This document shows, in pieces, positions 6,811 to 21,042 of a stretch of DNA of 64,000 nucleotides. The DNA comes from DATAOG01 sp963757395 (lineage in GTDB: Bacteria > Pseudomonadota > Alphaproteobacteria > Geminicoccales > Geminicoccaceae). The notes under the pieces are model-generated. The model worked only from the letters and a program-made list of their open reading frames with translations. It was not told where the DNA came from and ran no database searches. Both the position numbers and the translations under genes were made by a program. Each line of letters starts with the position of its first letter. Positions within the stretch are counted from its first letter, which is position 1. The stretch covers positions 1 through 64,000 of the forward strand of contig CAVWRK010000025.1 in the NCBI GenBank assembly GCA_963757395.1, given 5' to 3'.

Positions 6811-9800
6811 TTCATGACGGCCGCGGCTCTGGCCTGACTTGCAGCTAAAGCCAATCGACGGGCGCAGATCAATGGATCGTCCAGAACGGCCGCACTTCTG
6901 GAGTCCACATCTCTGTGGGCTCCCTCGTTGTCTGTCTCGGCAGGGGTAAGGCGATGTCGGTCGGCCGTGCGTTCTTCCCTGACCTTGGCTGCGGCCAGCA
7001 GCAGCAGATGGTCATTGTCCACCGCTGCAAAGACTGAACTTCGTCTAGCGGTCGGACTCGTCCGACGTGCCGGGTGATGCAGGGAGAAGTCAGTCGTCGA
7101 GGCGACGAAATCAACCGCGTGGACCGCCGTAGCCGCACCATCGGTGGTGGGAGCAGTCTCGACAGAAAGGCGCGCGATCGGTAATTTGGAGTGGTTCGGA
7201 TGATGCCACTGCCGCTTCCGTGAGAGTCTCATCGGTGACGGCTGGCTCGGATACAATCGAGCCGCGCCGCTCCTGCGCCAACGTCTCGCCGAAGTGCTCC
7301 CGCCAGTACAGGAAGTCGGACTCGTCGACCGTTCCGGGCGTAGGATCGTTGGGCATGAAGTGGCGCCGGTGGCCAGTGCGTTGCGCCACACGGTGTAGTC
7401 GGCTGCATCGACCACGTTATTGCCGTTGAAATCTCCAAACAGAACTGTCGACACATTCAGCCACACCCGGTTCGGCTGCAGTAGTTGGCAACAAAGGCAT
7501 CCAGGTCACCGTCGCCGTCCAGGTCGCCCAGCGAGACGTCGCAGGCTGGAGTGATCTCCAAGCGTCTGGCCGCTGTCGCTGAAAGCCGGGCGTGCCGCTC
7601 TGCGCACCGCCCTGGTTCAGCCACACCCGGTTCGGCTGCTGAGTGTTGGCAACATAAGCGTCCAGGTCGCCGTCGCCATCCAGGTCGCCCAGAGATACGC
7701 TGTAGCTGGCGTGATTCCCGAGCGTCTGGCCGGTGTCGCTGAAGGTGCCCGCGGTGCCGCCTTGCGCCCCACCCTGGTTCATCCACACACGGTTCGCCTG
7801 AAGTAGGTTGGCGACGAAGGCATCCAGATCGCCGTCGCCGTCCAGGTCGCCTAGTGACACTCCGACACTGCCATGGCTTCCGAGCGCCTGGCCGCTGTCG
7901 GAGAACTCCCCGGCAGTACCGCCCTGTACACCGCCCTGGTTGAGCCAGACCCGGTTCGGCTGACCGAAGTTGGCGACAAAGGCGTCCAGGTCGCCGTCGC
8001 CGTCGAGGTCGCCCAGCGACACGGCGAAGCTGGAGTGATTACCAAGCGTCTGGCCACTATCGTTGAACTCGCCGGGCGCGCCGGTCCTGTGCACGCCCTG
8101 GTTCAGCCACACTCGATTCGGCTGACTGTTATTAGCGACGAAGGCATCCAGGTCGCCGTCGCCGTCGAGGTCGCCCAGCGACACGGCGCGGCTGTTGTGA
8201 TTTCCGAGCGTCTGGCCGCTGTCGGCGAAAGTACCCTCTCCCTGGTTCAGCCATACCTGGTTGGTGCAAGGTTATTTGCGACAAAGGCGTCGAGGTCGCC
8301 GTCGCCGTCCAGGTCGCCTAGCGACACGCTAGCGCTGTTGTGATTTCCGAGCGTCTGGCCGCTGTCGGCGAAAGTACCCTCTCCCTGGTTTATCCACACC
8401 CGGTTCGGCTGCTGAGTGTTGGCAACAAATGCGTCCAGGTCGCCGTCGCCGTCGAGGTCGCCCAGCGACACCGCGGAACTGCTGTGATCACCGAGCGTCT
8501 GTCCGCTGTCGAAAAACTCTCCAGAAGTGTAGTCGAGACCGCCAGCACTATGACGTCGCTGTCGTGGGCCGTGTTATTGCTTACATCGGTCTCGTAAAAC
8601 TCGTTCGTTATGTCAACGCGGGCGAAATTGGTGACGATCGTCTGGGCCGCCAAATCGGCCGTGCCGGCCGACGCCACGTCGGCGGTGACGTTGAAAGTCA
8701 CCGTCGAGTCGGCCGGCAGATCGACCAGAACATTGATATCGCCGTTGCCGCTGGCCGGCGCGATCGCGCCTCCGGTGGTAGAGGTTGTCCAGCTCACATT
8801 CGACAGCAGACTGGAGAACGTGTCGCTGACCGTGACGTCCTGGGCATCGTTGGTGGCGTCGCCGCTGACAACAATCGTGTAGGAAAGCGTGTCGCCTTGG
8901 GTGACCGCCACCTGGTTGGAGGTTTTGGTGACCGCCAGATCGACCGGAAGAGTGTTCATCCATACCCGATTCGGCTGGTTGTTGATATGGGTTACGAAGG
9001 CATCCAGATCGCCGTCGCCGTCCAGGTCGCCGAGTGCCACGCCGAAGCTGCTGTTGTTGAGCGTCTGGCCACTGTCAGCGAATTCACCCAACGTGCCACC
9101 CTGGGCACCACCCTGGTTCAGCCATACCTGGTTTGGGTCGTTGGCCACGAAGGCATCCAGATCACCGTCGCCGTCCAAGTCGCCTAGCGACACGCTAGCT
9201 GGAATGACTTCCGAGCGTCTGGCCGCTGTCAATGAACTGGCCTGCCATGCCACCTTGCGCGCCCCTTGATTCAGCCACACCCGGTTTCCCTGGAGATAAT
9301 CGTTGGCGACAAAGGCATCCAGATCACCGTCGCCGTCCACATCGCCCAGCGCCACGCCGAGGCTGTCGTGATCTCCGAGCGTCTGGCCGTTGTCGCTGAA
9401 GAGGCCGGCCGTGCCGCCCTGGGCACCCCCTTGATTTAGCCACACTGTTCGGGCGATCCATAGGGTCCGCCAATTGTAGCACACCTCCGCGACGAAGGCG
9501 TCCAGATCGCCGTCGCCGTCCAGGTCGCCCAGCACCACGCTGTTGCCCGCGTTATCATACAGATCGCCCAGTTCCTGGCCGCTGTCGGTAAATTGCCCGG
9601 GAGTGCCGCCCTGGGCACCCCCGGTTCAGCCACACGCGGTTCGGTCCCCGATTGGCCACGAAGGCGTCGAGGTCGCCGTCGCCGTCCACGTCGCCCAGCG
9701 CCACGCGGTGCTAGTGATCGCCGAGCGACTGACCGTTGCTGCTAAACGAGCCGTCCCCCTGGTTCAGCCACACTCGATTAGCGCCGTCCTCGTTCGCGAC

Positions 9801-12800
9801 GAAGGCGTCCAGATCGCCGTCGCCGTCCAGGTCGCCCAGCGAAACGCCATAACTGTCTTCATTGCCGAGCATCTGGCCGCTGTCGGTGAACGTGCCGGGC
9901 AGGCCGCCCTGTGTGCCTCCCTGGTTCAGCCACACCTTGTTTGGCTGATCCAGCGGTTGGCCACGAAGGCATCGAGGTCGCCATCGCCGTCGAGGTCGCC
10001 CAGCGACACCGCGGAACTGCAGTGATCTCCGAGCGTCTGTCCGCTGTCGAAAAACTCTCCAGAAGTGTAGTTCGAGACCGCCAGCACGATGACGTCGCTG
10101 TCGTGGGCCGTGTTATTGCTTACATCGGTCTCGTAAAACTCGTTCGTTATGTCAACGCGGGCGAAATTGGTGACGATCGTCTGGCCGCCAAATCGGCCGT
10201 GCCGGCCGACGCCACGTCGGCGGTGACGTTGAAAGTCACCGTCGAGCCGGCCGGCAGATCGACCAGGACATTGATATCGCCGTTGCCGCTGGCCGGCGCC
10301 GATCGCGCCTCCGGTGGTAGAGGTTGTCCAGCTCACATTCGACAGCAGACTGGAGAACGTGTCGCTGACCGTGACGTCCGGGCAACGTTGGCGGCGTCGC
10401 CGCTGACAACGATCGTGTAGGAAAGCGTGTCGCCTTGGGTGACCGCCACCTGGTTGGATGTCTTGGTGATCGCCAGATCGACCAGAATCGCGTTGAGCCA
10501 TACCCGGTTCGCATCATGGTTGGCGACGAAGGCGTCCAGGTCGCCGTCGCCGTCCACGTCGCCCAGCGACACACTGAAGCTGTAGTGATTTCCGAGCGTC
10601 TGGCCGCTGTCGGTGAAACTGCCGGCCGTGCCGCCCTGACGCCCCCCTGGTTCAGCCACACCCGGTTCGCGCCGATTAGTTGGCGACGAAGGCGTCCAGG
10701 TCGCCGTCGCCGTCCACGTCGCCCAGCGACACGCCACGCTGGAGTGATTTCCGAGCGTCTGGCCGCTGTCGGCTGAAAGCTGCCGGCCGTGCCGCCCTGC
10801 GCCCCCCTGGTTCAGCCACACCCGGTTCGGCTGCATCGACGGTATTGGCGACGAAGGCGTCCAGGTCGCCGTCGCCGTCCAGGTCGCCCAGCGCCACGCC
10901 GACGCTGCCTGATTCCCAGCGTCTGGCCGCTGTCGGTGAAGCTGCCGGCCGTGCCGCCCTGCGCAGCCGCCCTGGTTGAGCCACACCCGGTTCGCTGATT
11001 GAATTGGCGACGAAGGCATCCAGGTCGCCGTCGCCGTCCACGTCGCCCAGCGCCACGCCTAGCTGCGGTGATCTCCCGAGCGTCTGGCCGCTGTCGGTGA
11101 ACTGCCGGCCGTGCCGCCCTGCGCGCCCCCTGGTTCAGCCACACCCGGTTCGCCTGATTGAAATTGGCGACGAAGGCGTCCAGGTCGCCGTCGCCGTCCA
11201 CGTCGCCCAGCGACACGCCGCAGCTGTTCGTGATTTCCGAGCGTCTGGCCGCTGTCGGTGAAGCTGCCGGCCGTGCCGCCCTGCGCGCCGCCCTGGTTCA
11301 GCCACACCCGGTTCGGCTGATTGTAATTGGCGACGAAGGCGTCCAGGTCGCCGTCGCCGTCCACGTCGCCCAGCGACACGCCGCGGCTGGCGTGATTCCC
11401 GAGCGTCTGGCCGCTGTCGGTGAAGCTGCCGGCCGTGCCGCCCTCGCCCCCCTGGTTCAGCCACACCGGTTCGGCTGTTGACGATTGGCGACGAAGGCGT
11501 CCAGGTCGCCGTCGCCGTCCAGGTCGCCCAGCGACACGCTCCAGCTTTCGTGATTTCCGAGTGCCTGGCCGCTGTCGCTGAAGTGGCCTGAGGAGGCAGC
11601 CGAGACTGCCAGCACGACGACGTCGCTATCGTGGTCAGCATTGTTATTCACATCGACGTCGGTGATGAACTCGCTCGGTATTTGGATGCGGACGGGATTG
11701 GTGACGATCGTCTGGGCCGCCAAATCGGCCGTGCCGGCCGAAGCCACGTCGGCGGTGATGTTGAAAGTCACCGTCGAGCCGGCTGGCAGATCAACCGTGG
11801 CACTGATGTCGCCATTGCCGCTGGCCGGCGAGGTGGCGCCGCCGGTGGTCACGGTCGTCCAGCTTACGTTCGATAGCAGGCCGGAGAACGTGTCGCTGAC
11901 CATCACGTCATGAACATCGTACGTCGCGTCGCCGCTGACGACGATCGTGTAGGAGAGCGTTGCCCCCTGGGTGACCGCCACCTGGTTCGAAGTTTTGGTG
12001 ACCGATAGATCGACCGGATCTTTGTTCAGCCACACCCGATTCGCCTGACCATTGTTGGCGACGAAGGCGTCCAAATCTCCGTCGCCGTCCACGTCGCCTA
12101 GCGATGTTCCTCCGCTTGCGTCGCTTCCGAGCATCTGTCCACTATCGCCGAATTGGCCGGGAGTGCCGCTCTGGCGCCTCCCTGGTTCAGCCATACCCGG
12201 TTTGCATCAGCATTGGCGACAAATGCGTCCAGATCTCCATCGCCGTCCACGTCGCCTAGCGTCACTCCGCGGCTGCTGTGATTACCGAGCGCCTGACCGC
12301 TGTCGGTGAACGTGCCGCTCCCCTGGTTCAGCCACACCCGGTTCGCACCCAAGTTGGCGACGAAGGCGTCCAGATCTCCATCGCCGTCCACGTCGCCCAA
12401 CGACACTCCGAAACTCCGAGAATTGCCGAGCGTTTGGCCGCTCGATGAAGGTGCCGGGCGTACCGCCCTGGGTGCCCCCTTGGTTAAGCCACACCCGATT
12501 CGGCTCTGCAGAATAGTCCCCGGCGTTGACTACGAAGGCGTCGAGGTCTCCGTCGCCGTCCACGTCGCCCAGCAATACGCCGCGGCTGGATTGATTTCCC
12601 AGCGACTGTCCGCTGTCGCTAAACTGTCCGGCTGTACCTCCCTGGTGCCCCCCTGGTTCAGCCATATCTTGTTCGGCTTCGAAAATACGCCGCTATTGGC
12701 CACAAAAGCGTCGAGGTCACCGTCGCCGTCCACGTCGCCCAGCGACACACCATAACTCAAATTCGACCCCAGCGACTGTCCGCTGTCGATGAAGGTACCA

Positions 12801-13551
12801 TTCCCCTGGTTCAGCCATACGCGGTTCGCACCAACGTTGGCCACAAAGGCATCGAGATCGCCGTCGCCGTCCACGTCACCCAGCGAAATCCCGTAACTGT
12901 TACCATGCCAAGCATTTGTCCGCTGTCGGTGAACGTGCCGGGCAGTGCCCCCCTGCGTGCCTCCCTGGTTCAGCCACACCCTGTTCGGCTGATTCAGGCG
13001 GTTTGCCGACGAAGGCATCGAGGTCGCCATCGCCGTCCAGGTCGCCCAGCGACACCGCGGAGACTGCCGTGATCGCCGAGCGTCTGTCCGCTGTCGAAAA
13101 ACTCTCCGGGACCGGCAGTCGTGGCGGTGCGAAACTGCCAAACGAACGGTCCGCCGACGGAGCCGCCGCCGCTTTGCTCGAGTCCGTCCGTAATGGTTAC
13201 CTGGACCAGTTCGCCGGCGTGAAAGTCGGCCGCCGGATTGAACGTCACTTGCGTTCCCGAGCCGGTAAGGCTCGTGATGTCGCCGTTGATCGAGAGCAAC
13301 CGGCCCGTCTGATGGGCGTGGACGGCGAATGTCTGGTCGTCGACCGTTCCCGCGTCGATCGGCTGCGTGAAATCGGCCCGAATGTCGGTCGACGGATCGG
13401 CGTCGTGAGAGTTGGCATCCGGCAAGAGAGAAGCGACGGTCAGCAGCGTTCGCTGTTCGAGCAACTCCACACGCAGTAGGCGCTCCCCGCGGACAGTGGC
13501 CCGAGGGCTGAGGTAGCATGGCGACGAGAATTGCGGGATTCGCCGCGACAT
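6798..13551 (-). CDS. Giant extracellular FG-GAP/VCBS-type repeat protein with DUF11 domains and dockerin tail (many frameshifts)
   Basis: A planctomycete surface or secreted protein of about 2,250 aa once indels are removed. The ATG at 13551 follows AGGGGAGA. The N-terminus MSRRIPQF ends in ELLEQRTLLT, the export-associated N-terminal motif of planctomycete extracellular proteins. An SbsA-like Ig (Big_5) domain follows (13,120-13,440). Then come about 28 FG-GAP-like units of 45-55 aa, each with SLGDLDGDGDLDAFVAN and NRVWLNQGG, where D-x-DGDGD is a calcium-loop motif. They are interrupted by three DUF11 domains (DLAVTKTSNQVAVTQGDTL) at 8.53-8.95, 10.06-10.49 and 11.60-12.02 kb. A dockerin-like region (GDFNGNNVVDAADYTVWRN) sits near 7.4 kb. 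At least a dozen shifts, many in C/G runs, break the frame and look like read errors. Confidence 0.8.
8466..8945 (-). repeat. DUF11-containing block, copy 1 of a recent internal duplication
   Basis: About 480 bp, nearly identical to 10004-10482 apart from a few substitutions and one-base indels. The third DUF11 copy (11.60-12.02 kb) is clearly more diverged. Confidence 0.8.
10004..10482 (-). repeat. DUF11-containing block, copy 2 of a recent internal duplication
   Basis: Near-identical partner of 8466-8945. The shared stretch begins GACACCGCGGAACTGC on the plus strand and ends after the DUF11 start (CGCCAGATCGACC). Confidence 0.8.
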
Positions 13552-13914
13552 CACGTCTCCCCTAAACAACGAGCAAAACGTTGCGCTTTCGTAGAGCCGT
13601 ATGTAGAAATTGCCCGTGTGACTCTGCGTGAAAGTTTGCCCCAGACACCCTCTCACACAGGCCCTCTTCGATTGCGGGCCGCTGGCTGCATCCGGTCGTG
13701 AGAATTAGTATAATGGGCTAGGCAGATGAACATCAAGAAAAAAATGGAAATGGGGCTAAAGTCCTTCAATCCTTCACATTAGGGCAACTATGCTCGCGTC
13801 GCAACTGGCTATTCGCCCACCCATACTATGGTGACAAGTCGCACATGGCACACACAAATCTCTCAGCTTCCAATTTGGCGGAACCTATTCTGCTTCTGGC
13901 AAGTTCTTTTCTCT
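13552..13914. other. Intergenic region between divergent genes
   Basis: 363 bases between the start of the giant minus-strand gene and the ATG of the TIGR03032 gene. It must hold both promoters. A TATAAT stands at 13709-13714 on the plus strand, but no good -35 lies 16-18 bp upstream. The purine-rich AGGGGAGA before 13551 is the ribosome site of the giant gene. I see no RNA gene or repeat. Confidence 0.4.
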
Positions 13915-14942
13915 ATGAGCGACGACGGGAGATTGTCGAACGACCAAGAGAAGGCGTTTCGATATACGCACACCGACGGGTTTGCCGAATCGCTGGCTAC
14001 ATTCGATGCGTCGCTGTGGGTCTCTACATACCAGGCAGGCAAACTGGCCGTGTTCCGCTCCCTCGGCAATCGCTTATCGCTGCTGCCGCGCAATTCGACA
14101 AAGCGATGGGATTGGCGGTGACGCAAGGTCGCTTGGCGCTGGCCACGCGCTATCAAGTCTGGCAACTCCGCAACGAAACAATCCTTGCGCCGCGGATTAA
14201 GCCGGCAGGGCAGCATGACGCCTGTTATGTGCCGCGCAGTTCGCACGTGACCGGAAACATCGACGCCCACGAAATCGCGTGGGGGTTCGGCGGCACGGGC
14301 AGAACTGTGGATCGTCAATACACTGTTTTCCTGCTTGTGCACGATGGATCCGGCCTATAGCTTTGTGCCTCGCTGGCGACCGCCATTCGTTAGCCAGATA
14401 ATCCGCCAGGACCGCTGTCACTTGAACGGCCTGGCGATGGTCGATGGGCGGCCAAAATACATGACGGCGTTCGCGGAAAGCGACGTGGCCGAAGGCTGGC
14501 GCGGACCACAAACGAACGGGCGGCATTCTGATCGACGTGGCCAGCGGCGAAATTGTGGTGCGCGGGCTCTCGATGCCTCATTCGCCCCGCGTCCACAACG
14601 GCCACATTTGGCTGCTCGATTCCGGCAACGGACGGTTGGCGACGGTCGATCCACGAAATGGCCAAGTCGATGTCGTAGCGGCATTGCCTGGATATACCCG
14701 CGGGTTGGCGTTCCTACGACCATTATGCCTTTGTCGGTCTATCACGGATTCGCGAATCGAGCGTGTTTGGAGGCGTGGCCATTGCAGAACAACTGGACCA
14801 ACGGAAGTGCGGCGTGTGGGTTGTCGACACCGAGTCGGGCAGACCGTTGGCAACATCGAATTCGAAGAGACCGTGGACGAAATCTTCGACGTACAATTTC
14901 TGACGGGAGTCCGCTTTCCCGCGGTCATCGGATTCGAGAAGA
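13915..14942 (+). CDS. TIGR03032 family protein, frameshifted and truncated at the contig joint
   Basis: Reassembled from three frames, the text matches the TIGR03032 family of about 350-aa proteins of unknown function, predicted beta-propellers. The order is AFRYTHTDGFAES, STYQAGKLAVFR, GRLALATRYQVWQLRN, DACYVPRSSHVTGNIDAHEI, DRCHLNGLAMVDGRPKYMTA, GLSMPHSPRVHNGHIWLLDS and DEIFDVQFLTGVRFPAV. Shifts fall near 14090, 14300, 14345, 14510, 14715 and 14835. ATG 13915 is preferred because MSDDGRLSNDQEKAFRYTH begins the family text. Only the last few residues appear lost, because the sequence changes abruptly into methylmalonyl-CoA mutase after GFEKK. No signal peptide is seen. Confidence 0.75.
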
Positions 14943-14944
14943 AG

Positions 14945-17089
<2,145 letters not shown>

Positions 17090-17186
17090 AGCCCAGGCTG
17101 GCAATCAACCAACGCCGGCGCCCGAATCAGCAAGGAGCGAGCTGCTCCCGTCTTCTCGATCCGGCGATGCGAGATTCAGGCCCGGC

Positions 17187-17504
17187 TCACTTCTGCATCA
17201 TGCTCTTGATCAGGCCGACGACCATCGTCAGCACGGCGCCGCCGGCGCCGCCCCCGACCACCTGACCGACCAAGGCCCCGATATCGAACCCGCCGGCCGC
17301 AGGCGCCGCCGCCTCGCCAGCGCCCATCGACGGCTCGCCGAGCCCGAGAGCGCTCAGGATCTGCCCCAGCACCAAGCCGCCGACCGCGCCTGCGATCGAG
17401 TTGCCCGCGGTCCCCAGGCTGTAGTTCTTCACGGCTGATCCGGCCGCGTTGCCGCCGATCGCACCGGCGACGATCTCGATGATCAACCCGACGATCCCCT
17501 GCAT
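17187..17504 (-). CDS. Small glycine-rich membrane protein
   Basis: 105 aa from an ATG at 17504 preceded by a good AGGGAGGG site; the frame extends upstream without support. The sequence is dominated by Gly/Ala-rich hydrophobic stretches: GIVGLIIEIVAGAIGGNAAG, AGAVGGLVLGQIL and QVVGGGAGGAVLTMVVGLIK. The glycine-zipper spacing suggests two or three packed membrane helices. The segment SLGTAGNSIAGAVGG resembles repeats in uncharacterised small alphaproteobacterial proteins. I cannot assign a function. It lies tail-to-tail with the mutase and about 200 bases upstream of the AsmA gene's end. Confidence 0.6.
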   Translation of the reverse strand: MQGIVGLIIEIVAGAIGGNAAGSAVKNYSLGTAGNSIAGAVGGLVLGQILSALGLGEPSMGAGEAAAPAAGGFDIGALVGQVVGGGAGGAVLTMVVGLIKSMMQK

Positions 17505-17708
17505 GTCGCCCTCCCTGGCAAGTGTCTCGAGTATCTCGCTCCTACCGGGTTGATTTGACAGCTGCACAACAGAACCGACAAGCTGAATCGTGCGGCATCG
17601 AGCCGCATGCCTTGTCCGACCAAGCGAACCCGAGCGCCCCTGGACAGCGCCAGTCTGCGGCTGGCCTTCGGGCGGTCAGCCCGTCCCGCCCGTCGCACGC
17701 GCCTGCGC

Positions 17709-19899
17709 TCAGTTGCCGAGCAGGCCTTTCAGGAGCTTCTGGACCTGCTCCTCGGGCTTGGGCTGGTCCTTGGCGGTGCCGTCGCCGGCCGGGCGCCTTC
17801 TGGTCCTCGCCGAGCGCTTTGCTCAGGCTCTCGACCAGGGCGTCGCTGCCGCCTTTCTTCTTGGCGTCCTTGAGCGCCTTCTTGAGGTCCTTGGCCTGAT
17901 CGCCCAGCTCCTCGAGCTGCTGCTTGACCGCCTCCGGGTTCTTGAGCGCGCTCTCGACCACGCCGCTCAGGTCCGGCGTGATGCTTCGGATCGTCCCAGG
18001 GGCCCCGGATGATCACCGGCACCAGGATGCCCGCGACCTCCTGCTGGCCGCCCTGGCCCTCGAGGGTCTTCGCGGCCTTGGGCTCGATCCGGTAGTCGAG
18101 CGTGCGCTTGGGCAGATCGACCTGGCCGCGGCCGCCGACCCGGAGCACCGGCGCCTGCAGGTGCATGTCGTCGTTGGTGAGGATGCCCTGCTTGATCGTG
18201 AAGGTGCCGCCGAGCTCGGCGAAGTCGGTCTTGCGCGTCTCGCCGGCCGCGGGGTTCAGGAAGGCGTCGGCGGCATTGCGCACCATGGCGGCGAGGTTGA
18301 TGCCGACGATCGCGCCGTTGGCGAAGGTGACCTTGCCGTTGCCGTTCAGGTTCTGCACCAGCTGGCGCTCGGTCTGCCCGCGCGTGGTAGGTCGACAGCT
18401 CGGCGCTGGCCGTGCCCTCGAGCCGGTCGAAGTCCGCGGCCGCGGACAGGAACGGCAGCGCCTGCAGGCCGTCGAGCTTGAACTGCTGGCGGATCGCCGG
18501 CGCGCCGTTCTCGACCGCGACCTTGAGCGTGCCGCTGCCGTGGCCGTCGTAGAGCGCGAACTCCTTGAGCGCCGCCTCGAGCGCGCCGCCCTTGCAGGCG
18601 TCAGCCCGAGCACCGTGCGGCCGAGATCGAGCTTGCGCACGCGCAGCGAATCCAGGGTCAGCTCGAACGCGACGTCGGCGCCGCCGAGCGGCGGCAGCGC
18701 GATCGGCTCGTCGGACCAGCCGCCGGCGGCGGCCGCGGGCGCCGGCTGCTGGCCGGCCGGCGCCGGCTTGCCGCCCGCCGCCGATGGCGCCTGGCCGCCG
18801 CCCGCCTGCTGCTGACCGCCGGTCGCGGCCGGCCGCTCGCTTTCGGCGGCCTCGCGGCGGCAGGTAGGGGTTGAGGTCGACCGCGCCGAGATCGAGGCGG
18901 CCGTTGACCTTGGGCACCTGGCCGCCGAGGTCGGCGACCAGCTCGCCCTTGGCCGCGATCTGGTCGAGGCCGATCGCGACGTCGGTCAGCGCCACGCGTT
19001 TGGGCGAGCCGTCGAGCTTGCCCTTGATCGTGAGCGTCTTGAGGCCCTCGCCCTCGAAGGTCAGCGGCTCGGCCGAGCCAGGCCGCGAGCTCGCGGATCG
19101 AGGGCACGCTCAGATCGAGCCCGCCGGCGGCCGAAGGCTCGGCGCCATTGGTCACCTGGCCCTCGAAGCCGAACCTGCGCCGGCTTCGAATTCGACCGCG
19201 AGCCGGAGCGGCGAGCTGCCGCCCTGGATCACCTCGAGCGGCTGCTCGAGCGCCAGGTCGAGCTTGATCGTCTGGCCCTTGTAGTCGAGCGAGCCGTTCG
19301 CCTGCAGCGGGCTCTCCAGGTCCGGCAGCTGGAGGCTGAGATTGATCGCCTCGACGCGCTCGCTGGCGCCGCTGGTGGCATCGCTGTAGGTCAGCGTGCC
19401 GTCCTGGATCCGGATGTCGCCGAGCTTGATCTCGCTGACCGGCAGGCCGGACGCGCCGCCCCGAGCGCCGCCGCCGCCGGCCGGCGCCGGGTTCGCCTCG
19501 CCCGTCGGCGTCGGCCCGAGCTGCCAGTTCGGCCGGCCGTCCTTGGCGACCTCGAGATGGATCTCGGGCTCGACCAGGACGAAGCGCGCGACCTCGACCG
19601 CGCCGTGCAGCAGCGGCAGCACCTTGAGCTCGACCTCGAGCGCCTTGAGCTTGGCCATGTCCGGCTCGGCGGCGCCGGGCGCATTGGCGAAGCGCACGTT
19701 CTCGGCCTTGAGCGCCACGCTCGGCAGCAGCGAGACCTGCAGCGGACCCTGGATGCTGCAGCTGGCGGCCGGTCGCGCGCTCGACCTGCGCCGTCAGCTG
19801 CTGCTTGTAGGTCTCGGTCGGGATGACGAACGGCAGCGCCAGCGCCACGCCGATCAGCACGACGACCAGGCCCAGCAGGATCAGGAGGAACTTCTTCAT
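17709..19899 (-). CDS. AsmA family protein (several frameshifts)
   Basis: Large inner-membrane-anchored periplasmic protein of the AsmA/TamB-like group, linked to outer-membrane assembly and lipid transport. The ATG at 19899 opens MKKFLLILLGLVVVLIGVAL, one membrane helix, followed by PFVIPTETYKQQLTAQVERA, TGRQL and the AsmA text ALKAENVRFANAPGA, VLPLLHGAVEVARFVLVEP and EIHLEVAKDGRPNWQLG. Later pieces in other frames include GLDQIAAKGELVADLGGQVP, GTFTIKQGILTNDDMHLQAP and TLDYRIEPKAAKTLEGQGG. The C-terminus is a charged helix ending KDQPKPEEQVQKLLKGLLGN. About 720 aa in total. I count at least six one-base shifts, consistent with read errors in G/C runs. Confidence 0.82.
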
Positions 19900-20100
19900 G
19901 CGCACCTCGGGGCAGCGACGCGAGCCGGCTTGCGAACCGCCGCGCACCGGGCGCGGCGCTCGCGTTCGGCCTTCATATGAGGAGGCGCGCGCGCGGCGCC
20001 AACCTATGCGCGTCGAATTCCGCTGGCCATCAACCGACCGCATCGATCCCCAGCGGCTCGGCCGGCCGACGCCGGCGGCTCCGCTCGCGTCGCGAATTGC

Positions 20101-20898
20101 TCAGCCGCCGAAGGTGATCTCGACCCGGCGCGCCCGCTCGCCGGTCGTGCCCGGGGCCGCGCCGCGCGGCGGCGACCTGATCTCGCTGCCGGGCAGCTTG
20201 CCGGCCCGCAACGCCTCGGCGACCGCCTCGGCGCGGCGCTGCGAGAGCGCCTGATTGGCGCGCGCCTCGCCGGACGGATCGGCATAGCCGGTCACGGCGA
20301 TCTCGCGGCGGCTGCGCGATCCGCGCGGCGCGCAGCGCGAAGGTGACCACGTTCAGCGCATCGGGATTGAGCCGGTCGCTGCCCTGGATCGAACAGCACC
20401 ATGTAGGGCGTGTGGACCAGCGCGCTCTCGGCCTTGGCGAGCGCGGCCACGAAGCTGTCCTTGCAGTCACTGAAATTGGCCGGGTTCTTGATCGACTCGA
20501 GCTCTTCCAGCCAGCAGTCGAAATTGACCTGCGCCGCGGCGGCGTCGGCCGGGGCCGCGCGTCGGGCGCCGCCTTCGAGGGCCCGCAGCAGGCGCTCGCG
20601 GCAGCTCGATCGCCTCGGCCTGCGCGGCCGCCGGGACCTGCCGGCTCGCGACCTTGTCCGGCCAGACCACGTCGCCCAGCATCGCCTCGCGCGCCTTGCT
20701 GCGGAAGTGGTACCAGTTGACTGAGTGGTCTGCGCGCGCGCTGGGCCTCGGCGAGCTGCAGATAGCCCTCCTTGAGCTGCTCGTTGAACGGCAGCGGCGG
20801 TCCATCGCCTCGGTCTTCTCCGGCGGCAGGGCCGTGGTGCAGGCCCCGAGGCCGAGCAGGAGACCTGCCACCAGCAGCGGCTTGCGCAGGGCACGCAT
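20101..20898 (-). CDS. OmpA-like lipoprotein (frameshifted)
   Basis: The ATG at 20898, with GGGAGGTGG upstream, opens MRALRKPLLVAGLLLGLGAC, a lipoprotein signal peptide with lipobox LGAC. After four frame changes the middle reads NEQLKEGYLQLAEAQRA, SVNWYHFRSKAREAMLGD, VNFDCWLEELESIKNPANFS and DCKDSFVAALAKAESAL. The C-terminus is an OmpA-type peptidoglycan-binding domain: LNPDALNVV, then VTGYADPSGEARANQALSQR, RAEAVAEALRAGK and VEITFGG. Such proteins tether the outer membrane to the cell wall. Shifts fall near 20325, 20395, 20600, 20735 and 20805. The order signal-lipobox-coiled region-OmpA fits a Pal-like lipoprotein of about 260 aa. Confidence 0.75.
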
Positions 20899-21042
20899 CG
20901 CGATCCACCTCCCAACCATGGCGTTCGGCTCCCGGTCCCGCGGCCACCGATCCGGATCGGCGGCCGCTCAGGCGATTCCCCGGCTCGGAGCCTTACCCGC
21001 AAAGCGCGAAAACGCAACCTTTTGGTGATGCCCGAGCCGAAT

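Larger units (their letters stand above)
7480..13090 (-). repeat. Tandem array of about 28 FG-GAP coding units
   Basis: Units of roughly 140-170 bp share the plus-strand core GAAGGCGTCCAGGTCGCCGT. They are centred near 7495, 7648, 7817, 7977, 8140, 8282, 8427, then 8995 to 9963 (seven), 10527 to 11489 (seven) and 12060 to 13009 (seven). The blocks are separated by the three DUF11 domains, giving a 7+7+7+7 pattern by my count. Confidence 0.75.

Noticed and set aside
7480..13090. CRISPR array, suggested by the regular repeats at about 160-bp spacing
   Set aside because: The repeats are coding units of a protein with conserved DGDGD motifs, the spacers are also coding and similar to each other, and no cas genes are near.
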